A DNA stretch of 64,000 nucleotides from Apium graveolens. Taxonomy: Eukaryota > Streptophyta > Magnoliopsida > Apiales > Apiaceae. Both the position numbers and the translations under genes were made by a program. The DNA is taken from contig NW_027419887.1 of assembly GCF_009905375.1 (NCBI RefSeq), positions 53,082-117,081 of the forward strand, read 5' to 3'. Shown here in pieces: positions 44,220-59,200 of the stretch. The notes under the pieces were generated by a model. The model saw only the letters and a list, made by a program, of their open reading frames with translations, had not been told where the DNA came from and searched no databases. Each line of letters starts with the position of its first letter. Positions within the stretch are counted from its first letter, which is position 1.

Positions 44220-44228
44220 GGGGGAGAT
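44220..44228 (+). other. Polypurine tract of S2
   Basis: GGGGGAGAT immediately before LTR start TGTTAG. Confidence 0.85.
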
Positions 44229-44827
44229 TGTTAGATATATTTGATAATGTCATGGCTAATATGTTTTATGTTTAGATTTCAGATCTTATTTGAACAGAAC
44301 AAATCAGTACTTAACTGATCAGTACTTATACTGGAAGTCAGAACTTAAGGGATATCAGTACTTATGTTATCAGGAGATAGATATCAGAACTTAAGTGCTG
44401 AAGGACGATCAGATAAGGATAGTAGCTGATTAAAGTTAAGAAGATCAAGATAAACATAAGAAGAGATATGCATGAAGAAGGAATTCCGTGAAGAATGGAA
44501 TACTTGGAATAGAAGATATCTGATTGATATATTTTAGGAAGCAGAATTATATTCCATATCAATTAGCGATTATCTTGTAACTGTGTAGTATATAAACACA
44601 TACATAGGGTTTACACTATAAGTGTTATCATTATCGAGAATATTATTTAATATAACCCTAGCAGCTCTCGTGATATTTTGTTCATCACTGAGAGATAACA
44701 GTTCCAGATTGTAACAGAGTTTATTGTTTAAATAAAGTTTGTTTTCTGTTACATAAGTTCTTGAAGTTTGATTTGATTGTAATAAACACTGTATTCACCC
44801 CCTCTACAGTGAAAGTGTGACCTAACA
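44229..44827 (+). repeat. 3' LTR of S2 (599 bp)
   Basis: Two differences from the 5' LTR: A to G near 44481 and G to T near 44601. Ends CCTAACA before the cagtc duplication. Confidence 0.96.
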
Positions 44828-47800
44828 CAGTCATATTAAAAAATTATTTAAAATTTTGAAATTCATCTTGCACGTCAGGACTAGAAAAATCTAGTAAAAG
44901 TACCACTCCCGATAACGAGACTCGTTCCCGATTTACAAGATTAATTTGGAAATGATTTTTTTGACTATCCAACTGTACGGATGTTAAGATATATCAATTT
45001 TAGTCATATGAAAAAAATATTAACAAATTTGAAATTCATATTGCATGTCAGGATTAGAAAAATCTAGTAAAAGTACCACTACCGAGAACGAGACTCGTTC
45101 CCGATTTACAAGATTAATTTTAAAATGATTTTTTCGACGATCCAACCATATGGATGTTAATATATATCAATTTTAGTCATATGAAAAAATATTAACAAAT
45201 TTGAAATTCATCTTGCATGACAGGATTAGAAAAATCCAGTAAAAGTACCACTCCCGGCAACGAGACGCGTTTCTGATTTAGAAGATTAATTTTTAAAATG
45301 GTTTTTTTGACCATCCAACTGTACGGATGTTAAGATATATCAATTTTAGTCATATGAAAAAAATATTAATAAGTTTGAAATTCATCTTGCTTGCATGTCA
45401 GGATTAGAAAAATCTAGTAAAAGTACCACTCCCAATAACGAGACTCGTTCCCGATTTACAGAATTAATTTTTAAAATGATTTTTTTGACGATCCAACCGT
45501 ACGGATGTTAAGATATATCAATTTTAGTCATATGAAAAAATTATTAAAAAATTTCAAATTCATCTTGCAAGTTAGGATTAGAAAAATCTAGTAAAAGTAC
45601 CACTCCCAACAACGAGACTCGTTCCTGATTTACAAGATTAATTTTGAAATGATTTTTTCGACGATCAAACCATACGGATGTAAAGTTATATCAATTTTAG
45701 TCATATGAAAAAATTATTAAAAAATTTGAAATTCATCTTGCACGTTAGAATTAGAAAAATCTAGTAAAAGTACCACTCCCGATAATGAGACTCCTTCCCG
45801 ATTTACAAGATTAATTTTGAAATGATTTTTTCGACAATCCAACCCTACGTATGTTAAGATATATCAATTTTAATCATATGAAAAAAAAATTAACAAATTT
45901 GAAATTCATCTTGCATGTTAGGATTAGAAAAATCCAATAAAAGTACCACTACCGAGAACGAGACTCGTTCCCGATTTACAAGTTTAATTTTAAAATGATT
46001 TTTTCGATGATCCAACCGTACGGATGTTAAGATATAACAATTTTAGTCATATGAAAAAATATTAACAAATTTGAAATTCATCTTGCATGACAGGATTAGA
46101 AAAATCCAGAAAAAGTACCACTCCCGACAACAAGACGCGTTTCTGATTTAGAAGATTAATTTTTAAAATGATTTTTTCGACGATCCAACCGTACGGATGT
46201 TAAGATATATCAATTTTAGTAATATGAAAAAATTATTAAAAAATTTGAAATTCATCTTGCATGTCAGGATTATAAAAATCCAGTAAAAGTACCATTCCCA
46301 ACAACGAGACTCGTTCCTGATTTACAAGATTAATTTTGAAATGATTTTTTCGACGATCCAACCGTACGAATGTTAAGTTATATCAATTTTAGTTATATGA
46401 AAAAATTATTAAAAATTTTGAAATTATCTTGCATGTCAGGATTAGAAAAATCTAGTAAAAGTACCACTCCCAATAACGAGACTCGTTCCTGATTTACAAG
46501 ATTAATTTTGAAATGATTTTTTGGACGATCCAACCGTACGAATGTTAAGTTATATGAAAAAATTATTAAAAAATTTGAAATTCATCTTGCACGTCAGGAT
46601 TAGAGAAATCTAGTAAAAGTACCACTCCCGATAACGAGACTCGTTCCCGATATACAAGATTAATTTTTAAAATGTTTTTTTCGACGATCCAAACGTACGA
46701 TTATTAAAAAATTTGAAATTCATCTTGCACGTCAGGATTAGAAAAATCCAGTAAAAGTATCTCTACAGACAACGAGACTCGTTCCCGATTTACAAGATTA
46801 ATTTTTAAAATGATTTTTTTGACTATCCAACCGTACGGATGTTAAGATATATCAATTTTAGTCATATGAAAAAAATATTAATAAGTTTGAAATTTATCTT
46901 GCATGTCACGATTAGAAAAATCTAGTCAAAGTACCACTCCCGATAACGAGACTCGTTCCCGATTTACAAGATTAATTTTTAAAATGATTTTTTTGACGAT
47001 CCAACGGTACGGATGTTAAGTTATATCAATTTTAGTCATTTGAAAAAATTATTAAAAAATTTCAAATTCATCTTGCACGTCAGGATTAGAAAAATCTAGA
47101 AAAAGTACCACTCCCGATAACGAGACTCGTTCCCGATTTACAAGATTAAATTTGAAATGATTTTTTCGATAATCCAGCCCTACGGATGTTAAGATATATC
47201 AATTTTAGTCATATGAGAAAAATATTAACAAATTTGAAATTCATCTTGCATGTCAGGATTAGAAAAATCCAGTAAAAGTACCACTCCCGACAACGAGACG
47301 CGTTTCTGATTTAGAAGATTAATTTTTAAAATGATTTTTTCGACCATCCAACCGTACGGATGTTAAGATATATCAATTTTAGTAATATGAAAAAATTATT
47401 AAAAAATTTGAAATTCATCTTGCATGTCAGGATTAGAAAAATCTAGTAAAAGTACCACTCCCAACAACGAGACTCGTTCCTGATTTACAAGATTAATTTT
47501 GAAATGATTTTTTCGACGATCCAACCGTACGGATGTTAAGTTATATCAATTTTAGTTGTATGAAAAACTTATTAAAAATTTTGAAATTCATATTGCATGT
47601 CAGGATTAGAAAAATCTAGTAAAAGTGCCACTCCAAACAACGAGACTCGTTCCTGATTTACAAGATTAATTTTGAAATGATTTTTTCAACGATCCAACCG
47701 TACAGATGTTAAGTTATATCAATTTTAGTCATATGAAAAAATTATTAAAAAATTTGAAATTCATCTTGCACGTCAGGATTAGAAAAATCTAGTAAAAGTA

Positions 47801-50800
47801 CCACTACCAACAACGAGACTCGTTCCCGATTTACAAGATTAATTTTGAAATGATTTTTTCGACAATCCAACCCTACGGATGTTAAGATATATCAATTTTA
47901 GTCATATGAAAAAAATATTAACAAATTTGAAATTCATCTTGCATGTCAGGATTAGAAAAATCCAGTAAAAGTACCACTACCGAGAATGAGACTCGTTCCC
48001 GATTTACAAGATTAATTTTAAAATGGTTTTTTCGGCGATCCAACCGTACGGATGTTAAGATATATCAATTTTAGTCATATGAAAAAATATTAACAAATTT
48101 GAAATTCATCTTGCATGACAGGATTAGAAAAATCCAGTAAAAGTACCACTCCCGACAACGAGACTCGTTCCTGATTTACAAGATTAATTTTGAAATGATT
48201 TTTTCGACAATCCAACCCTACGGATGTTAAGATATATCAATTTTAGTCATATGCAAAAAATATTAACAAATTTGAAATTCATTTTGCATGTTAGGATTAG
48301 AAAAATCCAGTAAAAGTACCACTACCAACAACGAGACTCGTTCCCGATTTACAAGATTAATTTTAAAATAACTTTTTTCGATGATCCAACCGTACGGATG
48401 TTAAGATATATCAATTTTAGTCATATGAAAAAATATTAACAAATTTGAAATTCATCTTGCATGACAGGATTAGAAAAATCAATTAAAAGTACCACTCCCG
48501 ACAACGAGACGCGTTTCTGATTTAAAAGATTAATTTTGAAATGATTTTTTAGACTGTACGGATGTTAAGATATATAAATTTTAGTCATATGAAAAAAATG
48601 TTAACAAATTTGAAATTCATCATGTCAGGATTATAAAAATTCAGTAAAAGTACCACTCCCAACAACGAGACTCGTTCCTGATTTACAAGATTAATTTTGA
48701 AATGATTTTTTCGACGATCCAACCGTACGAATGTTAAGTTATATCAATTTTAGTTATATGAAAAAATTATTAAAAATTTAGAAATTCATCTTGCATGTCA
48801 GGATTAGAAAAATCTAGTAAAAGTACCACTCCCAACAACGAGACTCGTTCCTCATTTACAAGATTAATTTTGAAATGATTTTTTGGACGATCCAACCGTA
48901 CGAATGTTAAGTTATATGAAAAAATTATTAAAAAATTTGAAATTCATCTTGCACGTCAGGATTAGAAAAATCTAGTAAAAGTACCACTCCCGATAACGAG
49001 ACTCGTTCCCGATATACAAGATTAATTTTTAAAATGTTTTTTTCGACGATCCAAACGTACGATTATTAAAAAATTTGAAATTCATCTTGCACGTCAGGAT
49101 TAGAAAAATCCAGTAAAATTATAACTACAGACAACGAGACTCGTTCCCGATTTACAAGATTAATTTTTAAAATGATTTTTTTGACGATCCAACCGTACGG
49201 ATGTTAAGATATATCAATTTTAGTCATATGAAAAAAATATTAATAAGTTTGAAATTCATCTTGCATGTCAGGATTAGAAAAATCTAGTCAAAGTACCACT
49301 CCCGATAACGAGACTCGTTCCCGATTTACAAGATTAATTTTTAAAATGATTTTTTTGACGATCCAACGGTATGGATGTTAAGATATAACAATTTTAGTCA
49401 TATGAAAAAATTATTAAAAAATTTGAAATTCATCTTGCAAGTCAGGATTAGAAAAATCTAGTAAAAGTACCACTCCCAACAACGAGACTCGTTCCTGATT
49501 TACAAGATTAATTTTGAAATGATTTTTTCGAAGATCCAACCGTACGGATTTTAAGTTATATCAATTTTAGTCATTTGAAAAAATTATTAAAAAATTTCAA
49601 ATTCATCTTGCACGTCAAGATTATAAAAATCTAGTAAAAGTACCACTCCCGATAACGAGACTCATTCCCGATTTACAAGATTAATTTTGAAATGATTTTT
49701 TCGACAATCCAACCCTACGGATGTTAAGATATATCAATTTTAGTCATATGAAAAAAATATTAACAAATTTGAAATTCATCTTGCATGTCAGGATTAGAAA
49801 AATTAAGTAAAAGTACCACTCCCAACAACGAGACTCTTTCCCGATTTACAAGATTAATTTTAAAATGATTTTTTCGACGATCCAACCGTATGGATGTTAA
49901 GATATATCAATTTTAGTCATATGAAAACATATTAACAAATTTGAAATTCATCTTGCATGACAGGATTAGAAAAATCCAGTAAAAGTACGACTACCAACAA
50001 CGAGACTCGTTCCTGATTTACAAGATTAATTTTAAAATAATTTTTTCGATGATCTAACCGTACGGATGTTAAGATATATAAATTTTAGTCATATGAAAAA
50101 ATATTAACAAATTTGAAATTCATCTTGCATGACAGGATTAGAAAAATCTATTAAAAGTACCACTCCCGACAACGAGACGCGTTTCTGATTTAGAAGATTA
50201 ATTTTGAAATGATTTTTTAGACTATCCAACCGTACGGATGTTAAGATATATCAATTTTAGTCATATGAAAAAAATGTTAACAAATTTGAAATTCATCTTG
50301 CATGTCAGGATTATAAAAATTCAGTAAAAGTACCACTCCCAACAACGAGACTCGTTCCTGATTTACAAGATTAATTTTGAAATGATTTTTTGGACGATCC
50401 AACCGTACGAATGTTAAGTTATATGAAAAAATTATTAAAAAATTTGAAATTCATCTTGCACGTCAGGATTAGAAAAATCTAGTAAAAGTACCACTCCGAT
50501 AACGAGACTCGTTCCCGATATACAAGATTAATTTTTAAAATGTTTTTTTCGACGATCCAAACGTACGATTATTAAAAAATTTGAAATTCATCTTGCACGT
50601 CAGGATTAGAAAAATCCAGTAAAAGTATCACTACAGACAACGAGACTCGTTCCCGATTTACAAGATTAATTTTTAAAATGATTTTTTTGACGATCCAACC
50701 GTACGGATGTTAAGATATATCAATTTTAGTCATATGAAAAAAATATTAATAAGTTTGAAATTCATCTTGCATGTCAGGATTAGAAAAATCTCGTCAAAGT

Positions 50801-51469
50801 ACCACTCCCAACAACGAGACTCGTTCCTGATTTACAAGATTAATTTTGAAATGATTTTTTAGACTAGCCAGCCGTAAGGATGTTAAGATATATCAATTTT
50901 AGTCATATGCAAAAAATATTAACAAATTTGAAATTCATATTGCATGTTAGGATTAGAAAAATCCAGTAAAAGTACCACTACCAACAACGAGACTCGTTCC
51001 CGATTTACAAGATTAATTTTAAAATAATTTTTTCGATGATCCAACCGTACGGATGTTAAGATATATCAATTTTAGTCATATGAAAAAATATTAACAAATT
51101 TTAAATTCATCTTGCATGACAGGATTAGAAAAATCAATTAAAAGTACCACTCCCGACAACGAGACGCGTTTCTGATTTAGAAGATTAATTTTGAAATGAT
51201 TTTTTAGACTATCCAACCGTACGGATGTTAAGATATATCAATTTTAGTCATATGAAAAAAATGTTAACAAATTTGAAATTCATCTTGCATGTCAGGATTA
51301 TAAAAATTCAGTAAAAGTACCACTCCCAACAACGAGACTCGTTCCTGATTTACAAGATTAATTTTGAAATGATTTTTTCGACGATCCAACCGTACGAATG
51401 TTAAGTTATATCAATTTTAGTTATATGAAAAAATTATTAAAAATTTTGAAATTCATCTTGCATGTCAGG

Positions 51470-54400
51470 ATTAGAAAAATCTAGTAAAAGTACCACTCCC
51501 AACAACGAGACTCGTTCCTGATTTACAAGATTAATTTTGAAATGATTTTTTGGACGATCCAACCGTACGAATGTTAAGTTATATGAAAAAATTATTAAAA
51601 AATTTGAAATTCTTCTTGCACGTTAGGATTAGAAAAATCTAGTAAAAGTACCACTCACGATAACGAGACTCGTTCCCGATATACAAGATTAATTTTTAAA
51701 ATGTTTTTTTCGACGATCCAAACGTACGATTATTAAAAAATTTGAAATTCATCTTGCACGTCAGGATTAGAAAAATCCAGTAAAAGTATCACTACAGATA
51801 ACGAGACTCGTTCCCGATTTACAAGATTAATTTTTAAAATGATTTTTTTGACGATCCAACCGTACGGATGTTAAGATATATCAATTTTAGTCATATGAAA
51901 AAAATATTAATAAGTTTGAAATTCATCTTGCATGTCAGGATTAGAAAAATCTAGTCAAAGTACCACTCCCGATAACGAGACTCGTTCCCGATTTACAAGA
52001 TTAATTTTTAAAATGATTTTTTTGACGATCCAACGGTACGGATGTTAAGATATAACAATTTCAGTCATATGAAAAAATTATTAAAAAATTTGAAATTCAT
52101 CTTGCAAGTCAGGATTAGAAAAATCTAGTAAAAGTACCACTCCCAACAACGAGACTCGTTCCTGATTTACAAGATTAATTTTGAAATGATTTTTTCGAAG
52201 ATCCAACCGTACAGATGTTAAGTTATATCAATTTTAGTCATTTGAAAAAATTATTAAAAAATTTCAAATTCATCTCGCACGTCAGGATTAGAAAAATCTA
52301 GTAAAAGTACCACTACCGATAACGAGACTCGTTCCCGATTTACAAGATTAATTTTGAAATGATTTTTTCGACAATCCAACCCTACGGATGTTAAGATATA
52401 TCAATTTTAGTCATATGAAAAAAATATTAACAAATTTGAAATTCATCTTGCATGTCAGGATTAGAAAAATTTAGTAAAAGTACCACTCCCAACAACGAGA
52501 CTCGTTCCCGATTTACAAGATTAATTTTAAAATGATTTTTTCGACGATCCAACCGTATGGATGTTAAGATATATCAATTTTAGTCATATGAAAAAATATT
52601 AACAAATTTGAAATTCATCTTGCATGACAGGATTAGAAAAATCCAGTAAAAGTACCACTCCCGACAACGAGACGCGTTTCTGATTTAGAAGATTAATTTT
52701 GAAATGATTTTTTAGACTATCCAACCGTACGGATGTTAAGATATATCAATTTTAGTCATATGAAAAATATATTAACAAATTTGAAATTCATCTTGCATGT
52801 CAGGATTAGAAAAATCCAGTAAAAGTACCACTACCAACAACGAGACTCGTTCCCGATTTACAAGATTAATTTTAAAATAATTTTTTCGATGATCCAACCG
52901 TACGGATGTTAAGATATATCAATTTTAGTCATATTAAAAAATATTAACAAATTTGAAATTCATCTTGCATGACAGGATTAGAAAAATCCAGTAAAAGTAC
53001 CACTGCCGACAATGAGACGCGTTTCTGATTTAGAAGATTAATTTTGAAATGATTTATTAGACTATCCAACCGTACGGATGTTAAGATATATCAATTTTAG
53101 TCATATGAAAAATATATTAACAAATTTGAAATTCATCTTGCATGTCAGGATTATAAAAATTCAGTAAAAGTACCACTCCCAACAACGAGACTCGTTCCTG
53201 ATTTACAAGATTAATTTTGAAATGATTTTTTCTACGATTCAACCGTACGGATGTTAAGTTATATCAATTTTAGTTGTATGAAAAACTTATTAAAAATTTT
53301 GAAATTCATATTGCATGTCAGGATTTAAAAAATCTAGTAAAAGTACCACTCCCGATAACTAGACTCGTTCCCGATTTACACGATTAATTTTGAAATGATT
53401 TTTTCGACGATCCAACCGTATGGATGTTAAGATATATCAATTTTAGTCATATGAAAAAATATTAACAAATTTGAAATTCATCTTGCATGACAGGATTAGA
53501 AAAATCCAGTAAAAGTACCACTCCCGACAACGAGACGCGTTTCTGATTTAGAAGATTAATTTTGAAATGATTTTTTAGACTATCCAACCGTACGGATGTT
53601 AAGATATATCAATTTTAGTCATATGAAAAATATATTAACAAATTTGAAATTCATCTTGCATGTCAGGATTAGAAAAATCCAGTAAAAGTACCACTACCAA
53701 CAACGAGACTCGTTCCCGATTTACAAGATTAATTTTAAAATAATTTTTTCGATGATCCAACCATACGGATGTTAAGATATATCAATTTTAGTCATATGAA
53801 AAAATATTAACAAATTTGAAATTCATCTTGCATGACAGGATTAGAAAAATCCAGTAAAAGTACCACTCCCGACAACGAGACTCGTTCCCGATTTACAAGA
53901 TTAATTTTAAAATAATTTTTTCGATGATCCAACCATACGGATGTTAAGATATATCAATTTTAGTCATATGAAAAAATATTAACAAATTTGAAATTCATCT
54001 TGCATGACAGGATTAGAAAAATCCAGTAAAAGTACCACTCCCGACAACGAGACGCGTTTCTGATTTAGAAGATTAATTTTGAAATGATTTTTTAGACTAT
54101 CCAACCGTACGGATGTTAAGATATATCAATTTTAGTCATATGAAAAATATATTAACAAATTTGAAATTCATCTTGCAAGTCAGGATTTGAAAAATCCAGT
54201 AAAAGTACCACTACCAACAACGAGACTCGTTCCCGATTTGCAAGATTAATTTTAAAATAATTTTTTCGATGATCCAACCGTACGGATGTTAAGATATATT
54301 AATTTTAGTCATATGAAAAAATATTAACAAATTTGAAATTCATCTTGCATGACAGGATTAGAAAAATCCATTAAATGTACCACTCCCGACAATGAGACGC

Positions 54401-56200
54401 GTTTCTGATTTAGAAGATTAATTTTGAAATGATTTTTTAGACTATCCAATCGTACGGATGTTAAGATATGTCAATTTTAGTCATATGAAAAAAATATTAA
54501 CAAATTTGAAATTCATCTTGCATGTCAGGATTATAAAAATTCAGTAAAAGTACCACTCCCAACAACGAGACTCGTTCCTGATTTACAAAATTAATTTTGA
54601 AATGATTTTTTCGACGATCCAACCGTACGAATGTTAAGTTTGTCAATTTTAGTTATATGAAAAAATTATTAAAAATTTTGAAATTCATCTTGCATGTGAG
54701 GATTAGAAAAATCTAGTAAAAGTACCACTCCCAACAACGAGACTCGTTCCTGATTTACAAGATTAATTTTGAAATGATTTTTTGGACGATCCAACCATAC
54801 GAATGTTAAGTTATATGAAAAAATTATTAAAAATTTTGAAATTCATCTTGCACGTCAGGATTAGAAAAATCTAGTAAAAGTACCACTCCCGATAACGAGA
54901 CTCGTTCCCGATATACAAGATTAATTTTTAAAATGTTTTTTTTGACGATCCAAACGTACGATTATTAAAAAAATTGAAATTCATCTTGCACGTCAGGATT
55001 AGAATAATCCAGTAAAAGTATCACTACAGACAACGAAACTCGTTCCTGATTTACAAGATTAATTTTTAAAATGATTTTTTTGACGATCCAACCGTACGGA
55101 TGTTGAGATATATCAATTTTAGTCATATGAAAAAATATTAATATGTTTGAAATTCATCTTGCATGTCAGGATTAGAAAAATCTAGTCAAAGTACCACTCC
55201 CGATAACGAGACTCGTTCCCGATTTACAAGATTAATTTTTAAAATGATTTTTTTGACGATCCAACGGTACGGATGTTAAGATATAACAATTTTAGTCATA
55301 TGAAAAAATTATTAAAAAATTTGAAATTCATCTTGCAAGTCAGGATTAGAAAAATCTAGTAAAAGTACCACTCCCAACAACGAGACTCGTTCCTGATTTA
55401 CAAGATTAATTTTGAAATGATTTTTTCGAAGATCCAACCGTACGGATGTTAAGTTATATCAATTTTAGTCATTTGAAAAAATTTTAAAAAATTTCAAATT
55501 CATCTTGCACGTCAGGATTAGAAAAATCTAGTAAAAGTACCACTCCCGATAACGAGACTCATTCCCGATTTACAAGATTAATTTTGAAATTATTTTTTCG
55601 ATAATCCAACCCTACGGATGTTAAGATATATCAATTTTAGTCATATGAAAAAAATATTAACAAATTTGAAATTCATCTTGCATGTCAGGATTAGAAAAAT
55701 TTAGTAAAAGTACCACTCCCAACAACGAGACTCGTTCCCGATTTACAAGATTAATTTTAAAATGATTTTTTCGATGATCCAACTGTACGGATGTTAAGAT
55801 ATATCAATTTTAGTCATATGAAAAAATATTAACAAATTTGAAATTCATCTTGCATGACAGGATTAGAAAAATCCAGTAAAAGTACCACTCCCGACAACGA
55901 GACGCATTTCTGATTTAGAAGATTAATTTTTAAAATGATTTTTTCGACCATCCAACCGTACGGATGTTAAGATATATCAATTTTAGTAATATGAAAAAAT
56001 TATTAAAAAATTTGAAATTCATCTTGCATGTCAGGATTAGAAAATCTAGTAAAAGTACCACTCCAAACAACGAGACTCGTTCCTGATTTACAAGATTAAT
56101 TTTGAAATGATTTTTTCGACGATCCAACCGTACAGATGTTAAGTTATATCAATTTTAGTCATATGAAAAAATTATTAAAATATTTGAAATTCATCTTGCA
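51470..56200 (+). repeat. 4.73 kb satellite block, copy 1 of a tandem duplication
   Basis: Rare variants recur 4,730-4,738 bases later: TTCTTCTTGCACGTTAGG (51611 and 56349), GGATTTAAAAAATC (53321 and 58056), GATTTGCAAG (54235 and 58971) and the segment at 55930-56127 (again at 60660-60857). Boundaries are approximate. Confidence 0.85.
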
Positions 56201-59200
56201 CGTCAGGATTAGAAAAATCTAGTAAAAGTACCACTCCCAACAACGAGACTCGTTCCTGATTTACAAGATTAATTTTGAAATGATTTTTTGGACGATCCAA
56301 CCGTACGAATGTTAAGTTATATGAAAAAATTATTAAAAAATTTGAAATTCTTCTTGCACGTTAGGATTAGAAAAATCTAGTAAAAGTACCACTCAAGATA
56401 ACGAGACTCGTTCCCGATATACAAGATTAATTTTTAAAATGTTTTTTTCGACGATCCAAACGTACGATTATTAAAAAATTTGAAATTCATCTTGCACGTT
56501 AGGATTAGAAAAATCCAGTAAAAGTATCACTACAGATAACGAGACTCGTTCCCGATTTACAAGATTAATTTTTAAAATGATTTTTTTGACGATCCAACCG
56601 TACGGATGTTAAGATATATCAATTTTAGTCATATGAAAAAAATATTAATAAGTTTGAAATTCATCTTGCATGTCAGGATTAGAAAAATCTAGTCAAAGTA
56701 CCACTCCCGATAACGAGACTCGTTCCCGATTTACAAGATTAATTTTTAAAATGATTTTTTTGACGATCCAACGGTACGGATGTTAAGATATAACAATTTC
56801 AGTCATATGAAAAAATTATTAAAAATTTGAAATTCATCTTGCAAGTCAGGATTAGAAAAATCTAGTAAAAGTACCACTCCCAACAACGAGACTCGTTCCT
56901 GATTTACAAGATTAATTTTGAAATGATTTTTTCGAAGATCCAACCGTACAGATGTTAAGTTATATCAATTTTAGTCATTTGAAAAAATTATTAAAAAATT
57001 TCAAATTCATCTCGCACGTCAGGATTAGAAAAATCTAGTAAAAGTACCACTACCGATAACGAGACTCGTTCCCGATTTACAAGATTAATTTTGAAATGAT
57101 TTTTTCGACAATCCAACCCTACGGATGTTAAGATATATCAATTTTAGTCATATGAAAAAAATATTAACAAATTTGAAATTCATCTTGCATGTCAGGATTA
57201 GAAAAATTTAGTAAAAGTACCACTCCCAACAACGAGACTCGTTCCCGATTTACAAGATTAATTTTAAAATGATTTTTTCGACGATCCAACCGTATGGATG
57301 TTAAGATATATCAATTTTAGTCATATGAAAAAATATTAACAAATTTGAAATTCATCTTGCATGACAGGATTAGAAAATCCAGTAAAAGTACCACTCCCGA
57401 CAACGAGACGCGTTTCTGATTTAGAAGATTAATTTTGAAATGATTTTTTAGACTATCCAACCGTACGGATGTTAAGATATATCAATTTTAGTCATATGAA
57501 AAATATATTAACAAATTTGAAATTCATCTTGCATGTCAGGATTAGAAAAATCCAGTAAAAGTACCACTACCAACAACGAGACTCGTTCCCGATTTACAAG
57601 ATTAATTTTAAAATAATTTTTTCGATGATCCAACCGTACGGATGTTAAGATATATCAATTTTAGTCATATTAAAAATATTAACAAATTTGAAATTCATCT
57701 TGCATGACAGGATTAGAAAAATCCAGTAAAAGTACCACTGCCGACAATGAGACGCGTTTCTGATTTAGAAGATTAATTTTGAAATGATTTATTAGACTAT
57801 CCAACCGTACGGATGTTAAGATATATCAATTTTAGTCATATGAAAAATATATTAACAAATTTGAAATTCATCTTGCATGTCAGGATTATAAAAATTCAGT
57901 AAAAGTACCACTCCCAACAACGAGACTCGTTCCTGATTTACAAGATTAATTTGAAATGATTTTTTCTACGATTCAACCGTACGGATGTTAAGTTATATCA
58001 ATTTTAGTTGTATGAAAAACTTATTAAAAAATTTTGAAATTCATATTGCATGTCAGGATTTAAAAAATCTAGTAAAAGTACCACTCCCGATAACTAGACT
58101 CGTTCCCGATTTACACGATTAATTTTGAAATGATTTTTTCGACGATCCAACCGTATGGATGTTAAGATATATCAATTTTAGTCATATGAAAAAATATTAA
58201 CAAATTTGAAATTCATCTTGCATGACAGGATTAGAAAAATCCAGTAAAAGTACCACTCCCGACAACGAGACGCGTTTCTGATTTAGAAGATTAATTTTGA
58301 AATGATTTTTTAGACTATCCAACCGTACGGATGTTAAGATATATCAATTTTAGTCATATGAAAAATATATTAACAAATTTGAAATTCATCTTGCATGTCA
58401 GGATTAGAAAAAATCCAGTAAAAGTACCACTACCAACAACGAGACTCGTTCCCGATTTACAAGATTAATTTTAAAATAATTTTTTCGATGATCCAACCAT
58501 ACGGATGTTAAGATATATCAATTTTAGTCATATGAAAAAATATTAACAAATTTGAAATTCATCTTGCATGACAGGATTAGAAAAATCCAGTAAAAGTACC
58601 ACTCCCGACAACGAGACTCGTTCCCGATTTACAAGATTAATTTTAAAATAATTTTTTCGATGATCCAACCATACGGATGTTAAGATATATCAATTTTAGT
58701 CATATGAAAAAAATATTAACAAATTTGAAATTCATCTTGCATGACAGGATTAGAAAAATCCAGTAAAAGTACCACTCCCGACAACGAGACGCGTTTCTGA
58801 TTTAGAAGATTAATTTTGAAATGATTTTTAGACTATCCAACCGTACGGATGTTAAGATATATCAATTTTAGTCATATGAAAAATATATTAACAAATTTGA
58901 AATTCATCTTGCAAGTCAGGATTTGAAAAATCCAGTAAAAGTACCACTACCAACAACGAGACTCGTTCCCGATTTGCAAGATTAATTTTAAAATAATTTT
59001 TTCGATGATCCAACCGTACGGATGTTAAGATATATTAATTTTAGTCATATGAAAAATATTAACAAATTTGAAATTCATCTTGCATGACAGGATTAGAAAA
59101 ATCCATTAAATGTACCACTCCCGACAATGAGACGCGTTTCTGATTTAGAAGATTAATTTTGAAATGATTTTTTAGACTATCCAATCGTACGGATGTTAAG

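Larger units (their letters stand above)
32167..44827 (+). mobile_element. Sirevirus-type Ty1/copia retrotransposon S2, complete, 12,661 bp
   Basis: Bounded by 5 bp duplications cagtc (32162-32166 and 44828-44832). LTRs of 599 bp begin TGTTAG and end CCTAACA and differ at two positions, so the insertion is recent. Order: PBS, gag, pol, a long spacer with a small ORF, env-like gene, PPT. Pol is clearly related to that of S1 but the LTRs and non-coding parts are unrelated, so it is a different family of the same lineage. Despite its youth it has a frameshift in pol and stops in the env-like gene. Confidence 0.95.

Noticed and set aside
55930..56127. 65-codon minus-strand ORF in the satellite, repeated at 60660-60857
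   Set aside because: It lies wholly in monomer sequence and is present twice only because of the 4.73 kb duplication; other monomers have stops in this frame.
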